Shown piece after piece: positions 1-4,611 of a stretch of 9,075 nucleotides of DNA (its first letter is position 1; the number at the start of each line of letters is the position of its first letter). Source of the stretch: Granulicella sp. GTDB taxonomy: Bacteria; Acidobacteriota; Terriglobia; Terriglobales; Acidobacteriaceae. The DNA lies in contig PKWK01000322.1 in assembly GCA_003133205.1 (NCBI GenBank), positions 1 through 9,075 of the forward strand, written 5' to 3'. Position numbers and translations under genes: made by a program. Below the pieces are notes generated by a model. That model was given only the letters and a program-made list of their open reading frames with translations, did not search any database and was not told where the DNA came from.

Positions 1-16
1 CGTCAAGTAAATACCC

Positions 17-82
17 CTATATTTGGATGAGGGTCTTCCCACGCAAGAAGTTTAGGTCGGTATCCGCCACTAGTCCATACAT
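17..82 (-). CDS. possible 21-residue small ORF directly after hisS
   Basis: On the minus strand an ATG lies one base after the hisS stop codon (TAG-C-ATG) and opens a 21-codon frame ending in TAG. The hisS 3' end supplies a GAGG about seven bases upstream of this ATG, which would suit translational coupling. The peptide begins MYGLVADTDL and ends KTLIQI. I do not recognise it, and a frame this short arises easily by chance. The surrounding 83 bases look less GC-rich than the hisS gene and hold nothing else I can name. They could equally be untranslated 3' sequence. Confidence 0.2.
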   Translation of the reverse strand: MYGLVADTDLNFLRGKTLIQI

Positions 83-83
83 G

Positions 84-1421
84 CTAGGACCTCAAGATTT
101 CATCCAACGCTCGGCGTTCCACCTTCACCTGTTCACCGGTAGCGAAAGTTTTCACGGTGGCAGTGCCGCTCGCCACCTCATCTTCGCCAAGAATCACGAT
201 GTGCCGCGCCACCTTGTCCGCCGCCTCGAAGCTCTTCTTCAGCCGGAAGGTCCCGTCGCCGACCTCGACCGAAAGGCCTCCGCGGCGCAGTTCGCGGGCG
301 AGGGCAAGCGCCGCGGCATTTCGCTCTGCGCCCATCGGTGCGATGTACGCGTCGAGCTTCTGAACCCAGGTCTCAGAATCGAGACCTGGGGCACCCGACT
401 TGTTCGCCTGCGCTTGCTCCTGCAGAATCAGGATCAGCCGATCCTCGCCAATCGCGAACCCGATCCCCGGAGCCTTCGGCCCGCCGAGCATCTCGCTCAG
501 ACCGTCGTAGCGTCCGCCGCCGAGCAGCGCGTTTTGTGTGCCCAGTCCGCTGCCATCCGGAACGGTGAACTCGAACGTCGTCCGCGTGTAGTAGTCCAGC
601 CCGCGGACGAGACGCGGATTGACTGTATAGGCAACGCCACAAGCATCCAGCGCCGCCCGCACTGCCGCGAAATGCGCCGTCGAAGCCTCATCCAAAAAAT
701 CCGCAATCTTCGGCAGCGCGTCAATAATCTCCTGGTCGGCTGCTTCTTTCGAGTCCAGCACGCGCAGCGGATTCGTCTCCGCACGCCGCTGGTTGTCCTC
801 GCACATGCGGTCTTTGACCGGCGCCAGCGCCTCGCGCAATGCCACGTCGTAGCGCTTGCGGTCTTCAGTCGAGCCCACCGAATTCAACTCCAGCCGCCAG
901 CCCTTGATGCCCAACTCATCCAGCAGCGTCGCCAGCATCTCCAGCACCTCGGCGTCGCGGATCGGGCTCTCGGAGCCGGACGAAACCGGCCCGAGCACCT
1001 CGACGCCGATCTGCCAGAACTGCCGGTACCGTCCCCGCTGCGGCCTCTCCCGCCGGAACTGCGGCCCAATGTAAAACAGCTTCTGCAGCTCCCCGCGCTC
1101 GCCCAGCTTGTGCTCGATGTACGCGCGAACAACGCCCGCCGTATTCTCCGGCCGCAGTGTAAGCGATTGCGCCTTCTCACTCTGCGCCCGCGCGCGATCC
1201 TCCCACGTGTACATCTCCTTCGAGACGATGTCGGTTTCTTCGCCAACGCCGCGCGCGAAGAGTTCGGTGACCTCGAAGATCGGAGTGCGAATCTCGCCAA
1301 AGCCATAGCGGGCGAACACATCCCGCGCCACCGCTTCGACACGGTTCCACAGAGCGGTTTCCGGGGGAAGAAGATCGCGCGTTCCGCGCACAGCTTTCAA
1401 GGGAGAGGACGGCGTAGACAT
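84..1421 (-). CDS. hisS: histidine--tRNA ligase (HisRS)
   Basis: This is a cytoplasmic class II aminoacyl-tRNA synthetase that activates histidine with ATP and charges tRNA-His. The 445-residue product has the full bacterial HisRS layout. An N-terminal RGTRDLLP leads into motif 1 (residues about 12-50). TLRPENT (88-94) is followed by motif 2, with the GPQFRRERPQRGRYRQF stretch at 119-135. The histidine-specific LVRGLDYYTRTTFEF (271-285) precedes motif 3, GIGFAIGEDRL (319-329). The C-terminal anticodon-binding (HGTP) domain runs from about 353 to 440. The ATG at 1421 was chosen because the family begins just before the RGTRDLLP region; the frame stays open to 1487, but that would add 22 unrelated residues. 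The ribosome binding site is poor (GGAAG only three bases away). A TACACT at 1430-1435 would place transcription within a few bases of the ATG, so a very short leader is possible. Length and motifs are normal, so I am very confident. Confidence 0.97.
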   Translation of the reverse strand: MSTPSSPLKAVRGTRDLLPPETALWNRVEAVARDVFARYGFGEIRTPIFEVTELFARGVGEETDIVSKEMYTWEDRARAQSEKAQSLTLRPENTAGVVRAYIEHKLGERGELQKLFYIGPQFRRERPQRGRYRQFWQIGVEVLGPVSSGSESPIRDAEVLEMLATLLDELGIKGWRLELNSVGSTEDRKRYDVALREALAPVKDRMCEDNQRRAETNPLRVLDSKEAADQEIIDALPKIADFLDEASTAHFAAVRAALDACGVAYTVNPRLVRGLDYYTRTTFEFTVPDGSGLGTQNALLGGGRYDGLSEMLGGPKAPGIGFAIGEDRLILILQEQAQANKSGAPGLDSETWVQKLDAYIAPMGAERNAAALALARELRRGGLSVEVGDGTFRLKKSFEAADKVARHIVILGEDEVASGTATVKTFATGEQVKVERRALDEILRS

Positions 1422-1492
1422 GGACTTCCAGTGTAGCGAAAACGACTTGAAGAGCGGCGAAGCCGGACCGTTTTGTCCAACTTGCATGTGTC

Positions 1493-1534
1493 AACACCAG
1501 AAAGCCCCGCCTGGCGGTGGGGCTTTCTGGTGTT
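1493..1534 (-). terminator. strong hairpin terminator, 16-bp perfect stem
   Basis: Positions 1493-1508 and 1519-1534 are perfect reverse complements (16 bp). The stem can extend by three more pairs, one of them G-U, to a TGGC tetraloop. It begins about 20 bases after the stop codon of the 63-residue protein and lies about 70 bases before the hisS start. This fits a terminator for the upstream minus-strand gene that insulates hisS. The downstream T-run is weak on both strands. TTT occurs within the stem (GGGGCTTTCT), so a shorter core hairpin, AAAGCCCC...GGGGCTTT, could be the functional part. Confidence 0.65.
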
Positions 1535-1553
1535 TCTCAGACTCGGAGCATCG

Positions 1554-1745
1554 CTAACTGGGGTAGTTGGGCAGATAATCATGAGCCCAATCAACGGGTT
1601 CGCAGACGTGACCTTTGTGGCGGGCGTACAACTCCGCCAGGTCTCTCGCAGTGGCCACGGTGGCGAGGCAGAGGATGCAGATCGACTCGTAAGTCCCATC
1701 TGGATGGATTCTGTGAGGGAAATCCGGGATCTTTATGCCGTCCAT
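1554..1745 (-). CDS. 63-residue Cys-rich protein, putative zinc-binding knuckle
   Basis: This is a small soluble protein of unknown function. I chose the ATG at 1745 because a GGAGG lies ten bases upstream. Two earlier ATGs (1754 and 1817) have no well-spaced ribosome binding site. The product starts MDGIKIPDFPHRIHPDGTYE. C23-x2-C26 and a later H43-x2-H46-x-C48 could together make one zinc site, probably C23, C26, H46 and C48. The pattern DGTYESICxxC, then an AELYARHKGHVC segment, resembles small proteins I remember from Acidobacteriota genomes (recollection, not a search). It has no signal peptide and no membrane segment. A strong hairpin follows the stop and the gene is probably monocistronic. 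Ordered Cys/His spacing, a good ribosome binding site and a terminator support a real gene. Confidence 0.7.
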   Translation of the reverse strand: MDGIKIPDFPHRIHPDGTYESICILCLATVATARDLAELYARHKGHVCEPVDWAHDYLPNYPS

Positions 1746-1800
1746 CGCACACATCGCCTCCACGGTGAAGGCAAGAGTACCGAAGGAGGAAACGCGAGTC

Positions 1801-1816
1801 TGTTCAAAACTGAACA
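1801..1816. promoter_or_regulatory. 16-bp palindromic operator-like site
   Basis: TGTTCA-AAAC-TGAACA is a perfect 6-bp inverted repeat with a four-base spacer. It lies 56-71 bases upstream of the chosen start of the 63-residue protein, where an operator would be expected. I could not find a convincing -35/-10 pair beside it, and one such site can occur by chance. Confidence 0.25.
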
Positions 1817-1905
1817 TCCGCGCGATAGGCTTTCAAACCGCCCGTTGGCTGGGGTCCCGGAATCGGCCGAACTGCCGGCTCCTTGTGGCCCCCCTTCAAA
1901 GAGGC

Positions 1906-2427
1906 CTAAGTGCCTGCGGTTTCTTTCAGATAGATGGCTGTGTAGTCGATGTAATTCCGCGCGTACTTCAGGATCATTTCGCGGTCGGCGTCGACCAGCG
2001 TCCGGCGAACTTTGCCGGGCACTCCCGCAACCAGCGAGTTGGGCGGGATGACGGTATGCTCCGGCAATACCGCGCCGGCGGCGATGATCGAGCCTTCGCC
2101 GATGCGGCAATCGTTCAGGATGGTCGCGCCCATGCCGATCAGTACGGCGTCCTCGACAACGCAGCCGTGGACCGTCGCGTTGTGCCCGATCGTCACCCAG
2201 TCGCCGACGATTACGGGGTAGACGTAGCGCATGCCGTGGAGCACGGCGCAGTCCTGAACATTGCTATTGGCGCCGATGCGGATCGAGTTGACGTCGCCGC
2301 GGACGACGGCGTTCATCCAGATGCTGGCGTGTTCGCCGAGGACGACGTCGCCGATAAGTTGGGCGGACACATCGACATAGCAGGACGCGGGGACGGTGGG
2401 AAGAACTCCCTGGTAAGGACGGATCAT
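1906..2427 (-). CDS. gamma carbonic anhydrase-like protein (YrdA/PaaY type, left-handed beta-helix)
   Basis: This 173-residue protein belongs to the gamma-class carbonic anhydrase/hexapeptide-repeat family. Members fold as left-handed beta-helices, form trimers and bind a metal between subunits. Hexapeptide-like repeats run from about residue 20 to 140. The three zinc ligands are present as H64 (VLHG), H82 (TIGHNA) and H87 (TVHGC); the last two are five residues apart, as in the archaeal enzyme Cam. R43, D45, Q58 and D59, conserved in the family, are also present. The acidic loop that carries the proton shuttle in Cam is missing, as in the shorter bacterial YrdA/CamH/PaaY proteins, so carbonic anhydrase activity is plausible but not assured. 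The ATG at 2427 starts the family-like MIRPYQG; the frame stays open upstream to 2742, but that part is antisense to rpsU and not family-like. The gene diverges from rpsU, and a long hairpin (2447-2494) sits just upstream. Confidence 0.92.
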   Translation of the reverse strand: MIRPYQGVLPTVPASCYVDVSAQLIGDVVLGEHASIWMNAVVRGDVNSIRIGANSNVQDCAVLHGMRYVYPVIVGDWVTIGHNATVHGCVVEDAVLIGMGATILNDCRIGEGSIIAAGAVLPEHTVIPPNSLVAGVPGKVRRTLVDADREMILKYARNYIDYTAIYLKETAGT

Positions 2428-2446
2428 TCTCTTCCATTTTACGCCC

Positions 2447-2494
2447 CCGGGCCGGGTTCCGGGCTGGGGAGGCGGTGCCGGAAACCCGGCCCGG
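2447..2494. repeat. GC-rich imperfect palindrome (16-bp stem, one bulge)
   Basis: Positions 2447-2462 pair with 2478-2494 through CCGGGCCGGGTT-CCGG against CCGGAAACCCGGCCCGG. A single unpaired base interrupts the stem and the loop is 15 bases. It lies between the divergent carbonic anhydrase and rpsU genes. In the carbonic anhydrase transcript it would end about 20 bases before the start codon. It could be a leader structure, a terminator for transcription entering from either side, or a dispersed palindromic element. Confidence 0.6.
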
Positions 2495-2569
2495 AAGCCC
2501 TTTGCCTGGCGCTGGCGGCCCGGAAAAGGCTTTGGCCGTTCGCGGACTGCAAAACTGGACAGAAATCCG

Positions 2570-2597
2570 TTGCGCTGCAACAATTGTGCGCTATTCT
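2570..2597 (+). promoter_or_regulatory. candidate sigma70-type promoter for rpsU
   Basis: TTGCGC (2570-2575) and TATTCT (2592-2597) are separated by 16 bases on the plus strand. Transcription would begin near 2604 and leave a short leader of about 34 bases before the rpsU start. The -35 region overlaps a small palindrome, GTTGC-GCT-GCAAC (2569-2581). The -35 match is moderate. Confidence 0.45.
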
Positions 2598-2637
2598 GAA
2601 GTCTGCCCAATTGGGACGATTTGGAGGTGTATTTGCC

Positions 2638-2835
2638 TTGGCAGAGATTCGAGTGCAGGAAGGCGAGCCTCTCGAAAATGCATTGCGACGGTTTAAACGC
2701 AAGGTTCAGACGGAAGACATCATCAAGGAAGTAAAGCGTCACTCCTTCTATCTGAAGCCCGGCGAGAAGAAGCGTGTGAAAGAAGCGCTTGCTCGTAAGC
2801 GGAACCGCAAGAAGATTCGCAAGGAACAGGACTAG
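2638..2835 (+). CDS. rpsU: 30S ribosomal protein S21, TTG start
   Basis: S21 is a small basic protein of the 30S platform near the 3' end of 16S rRNA, involved in mRNA recruitment during initiation. The 65-residue product reads (M)AEIRVQEGEPLENALRRFKR, then a KEVKRHSFYLKPGEKKR segment and a Lys/Arg-rich tail rich in RKR and KKIRK. This is the normal S21 pattern and length. No ATG or GTG is available in frame near the expected N-terminus. TTG at 2638 gives the family-typical MAEIRV start and has a strong GGAGGT (2623-2628) nine bases upstream, so I take TTG as the start codon. The gene stands alone on the plus strand, opposite the carbonic anhydrase-like gene, with a candidate promoter at 2570-2597 and two hairpins at its 3' end. 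Confidence 0.96.
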   Translation: MAEIRVQEGEPLENALRRFKRKVQTEDIIKEVKRHSFYLKPGEKKRVKEALARKRNRKKIRKEQD

Positions 2836-2846
2836 CTCTGTTCCTT
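2821..2846 (+). terminator. hairpin overlapping the rpsU stop codon
   Basis: AAGGAACAG (2821-2829) and CTGTTCCTT (2838-2846) form a perfect 9-bp stem. The loop is eight bases and contains the TAG stop codon of rpsU. No T-tract follows. It could act in termination or in stabilising the mRNA 3' end, alone or with the next hairpin. Confidence 0.4.
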
Positions 2847-2858
2847 ATAACCCTGGAT

Positions 2859-2889
2859 GGCCGCCGCTCTTGAAACAGGGCTGGCGGCC
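2859..2889 (+). terminator. second hairpin downstream of rpsU
   Basis: GGCCGCC (2859-2865) pairs with GGCGGCC (2883-2889). The inner GCTCT pairs with AGGGC with one G-U pair, giving a stem of about 12 bp with one bulged base and a six-base loop. It starts 24 bases after the rpsU stop. The following bases (TCCTC) are pyrimidine-rich but not a T-run, so this is a likely but not classical terminator. Confidence 0.5.
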
Positions 2890-3094
2890 TCCTCAAATCG
2901 CCCAGCCGACCCCCTCCTCCCCAGGTCAGCAGGCACCGGCAATGGTTTGACTTTGAACTTTTCGCCGGCAAACCAAATAGGTCGCCTTCCCCGCGACACG
3001 GGCCCCGATTCACCTGATCAAAGTTTGGCTGATCGACCTCCGCGAGTGTACGGCGCGCGAGCGATCAGTTTTTCCGTACGATGGGAGAAGCGGT

Positions 3095-3565
3095 ATGGAA
3101 TTCGTTGACCGGCTCTTGACCTGCGCAGATTGCGGTGGTGAATTCATCTTCACTGCCGGTGAACAGCTTTTCTTCCTGGACAAACAATTCAAGAACGACC
3201 CGAAGCGCTGTAAGCCCTGTAAATCGAGGCGAAGCTCACAGGCTGCGAGCGCGAACCCAGGTGGTCCGGCGGCGGCTGGAATCTCGCGAACCGAGACGCG
3301 CACCGAGTGCTCGGAGTGCGGCATTACCACCACGGTTCCCTTCAAGCCGACGCAAGGCCGCCCGGTGCTGTGTCGTCAGTGCTTCAAGAACAAGCGAACC
3401 CTGCCCGTTGCCACTCCAGAGGCCACGACTGCGACCCCAACCGCAACTTCGACTTCGACCGCGGAGCTGGTTGCGGCTGCATCGAGCGCGCCGCCTGTGG
3501 AGCACGCACCAGGCTCGAGCGAGCTAGCTGCTGCTGCTGCTGCTGCACAGCCTGCGCAGGCATAA
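3095..3565 (+). CDS. double zinc-ribbon protein with Ala/Thr/Pro-rich tail
   Basis: This is a 156-residue soluble protein of unknown function with two predicted metal-binding knuckles. The first is C10-x2-C13 ... C39-x2-C42 within DRLLTCADCGGEF...KRCKPCK, which resembles the probable zinc-ribbon family often annotated zf-trcl. The second is C72-x2-C75 ... C93-x2-C96 within ECSECG...LCRQCF. From about residue 98 the chain is low-complexity, rich in Ala, Thr and Pro, and ends in a run of seven alanines. The ATG at 3095 has GGGAG seven bases upstream, and the conserved first knuckle begins soon after it. The gene is followed after ten bases by the metallo-hydrolase gene, so the two are probably co-transcribed. 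The 259 bases between rpsU and this gene hold the two rpsU hairpins, and I find no clear promoter there. It may bind nucleic acid or a protein partner, but nothing in the sequence decides this. Confidence 0.85.
   Translation: MEFVDRLLTCADCGGEFIFTAGEQLFFLDKQFKNDPKRCKPCKSRRSSQAASANPGGPAAAGISRTETRTECSECGITTTVPFKPTQGRPVLCRQCFKNKRTLPVATPEATTATPTATSTSTAELVAAASSAPPVEHAPGSSELAAAAAAAQPAQA
3527..3546 (+). repeat. GCT trinucleotide microsatellite
   Basis: Six consecutive GCT codons, followed by GC of a GCA codon, encode the polyalanine run at the end of the zinc-ribbon protein. Slippage in whole units would change only the alanine count. Confidence 0.8.
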
Positions 3566-3575
3566 TGTTCCAAGA

Positions 3576-4472
3576 GTGACGCCGCAAACTACCTCTCGCG
3601 ACAATAGTGGACTGGTGCGCGCACGCGCGACGCTGGGCGACTTCGAGCTGACCGTCTGCAGCGACGGGACTTATCTGCTCGACGGCGGCGCGATGTTCGG
3701 CGTGGTGCCGAAGACGCTGTGGCAGAAGCGCATTGCGGCGGACGCGGAGAACCGGATCGTGCTTGGCCTGAACTCCCTCGTGGTGCGGACGGGCAAGCAC
3801 ACCGTGGTGATCGAAACCGGGATCGGCAACAAGCAGACGCCCAAGATGCAGCAGATCTTCCAGAACCAGGCTTTGCTGCTGGATTCGTATGCGGCCGCGG
3901 GTGTCGATCCGGACGAAGTCGATATTGTGGTCAACACGCACCTGCACTTCGACCATTGCGGCTGGAACACGACGCTCCACGCAGACGGCAGCGTTACCCC
4001 GACGTTCAAGAATGCGCGTTACTTTGCGCACGCCGGCGAGGTGGCGCATGGACATCTGCAACTCGATCGCGATCGCGTCAGCTACCAGTCGCCGAACTAC
4101 GATCCGCTGGTCGAATCCGGCCAGATGACGCTGCTCGACGATCGGGCGTTGCGAGCCGGCGGGGCGATCTGCCCGGGGATTTCGGTGGAACTCTTTCCGG
4201 GCCACACGGCGCAGATGATGGGCGTCCACATCCAGCCGGCGAACGGCCCGCACGCCTGCTATATCGGCGATCTGCTTCCGACCTCGCGCCATCTCGACCC
4301 GACCTGGGTGATGGGCTACGATCTCGACCCGGTGCGCTGCATCGAGGAGCGCAAACGCTTCTACTCCCGCGCGATCCCGGAGCAATGGCTGGTGATTTTC
4401 CCACATGACCACGACACGCCGATGGCGCACGTGGTGCTGAACGACAAAGGCAAGCCCGTGGTTGCGGGATAG
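3576..4472 (+). CDS. metallo-beta-lactamase-fold hydrolase, dinuclear (lactonase/YtnP-like)
   Basis: This 298-residue cytoplasmic hydrolase belongs to the metallo-beta-lactamase superfamily. The signature THLHFDHCG gives H122, H124, D126 and H127. H210 lies in PGHTAQ, D232 in GDLLPT, and H277 in FPHDHD. All seven ligands for two metals are present. The spacing H210-to-D232 (22) and D232-to-H277 (45) closely matches AHL lactonases of the AiiA type. GDLLPT followed by HLDPTW and GYDLDP recalls the YtnP group. This suggests lactone or ester hydrolysis, but the substrate cannot be read from the sequence, and AiiA's active-site tyrosine three residues after the bridging Asp is not present. No signal peptide is visible. 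The start is tentative: GTG at 3576 has no clear ribosome binding site and overlaps a four-codon reading frame that begins at the zinc-ribbon stop, so re-initiation may drive translation. The upstream zinc-ribbon gene probably shares its transcript. Confidence 0.9.
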   Translation: MTPQTTSRDNSGLVRARATLGDFELTVCSDGTYLLDGGAMFGVVPKTLWQKRIAADAENRIVLGLNSLVVRTGKHTVVIETGIGNKQTPKMQQIFQNQALLLDSYAAAGVDPDEVDIVVNTHLHFDHCGWNTTLHADGSVTPTFKNARYFAHAGEVAHGHLQLDRDRVSYQSPNYDPLVESGQMTLLDDRALRAGGAICPGISVELFPGHTAQMMGVHIQPANGPHACYIGDLLPTSRHLDPTWVMGYDLDPVRCIEERKRFYSRAIPEQWLVIFPHDHDTPMAHVVLNDKGKPVVAG

Positions 4473-4503
4473 TGTTTCGACACGCCGCTCAGCCCAGGAC
4501 GAA

Positions 4504-4533
4504 ATCTTCCAGGCAGGCATCTTCCAGGCAAGC
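4504..4533 (+). repeat. two tandem 15-base units
   Basis: ATCTTCCAGGCAGGC (4504-4518) is followed immediately by ATCTTCCAGGCAAGC (4519-4533), a 14/15 match. It lies in the 139-base gap between the hydrolase and the large glycosyltransferase gene. The unit is a multiple of three and the frame of the downstream gene stays open through it, but I regard the region as untranslated. Confidence 0.8.
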
Positions 4534-4611
4534 CGGGGCGACTGCCTTATGTACCTTCGACTAATCGACTGCCCTTTCATTGTTCCGCCGAGTGGTAGAG
4601 GATGGGAGCGC

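Noticed and set aside
27..1436. 469-codon plus-strand open frame
   Set aside because: It is antisense to hisS across nearly its full length. Its translation is Arg/Leu/His-rich with no domain pattern, as expected for a shadow frame in GC-rich DNA.
1489..1494. Consensus -35 TTGACA for hisS on the minus strand
   Set aside because: At 17-18 bases downstream the sequence is ACGGTC/CGGTCC, not a -10 element, and the site overlaps a terminator stem.
4462..4611. N-terminal extension of the glycosyltransferase from a TTG overlapping the hydrolase stop
   Set aside because: No ribosome binding site or family-like sequence supports it. The ATG at 4612 has an upstream purine-rich site and leads directly into the TPR region.
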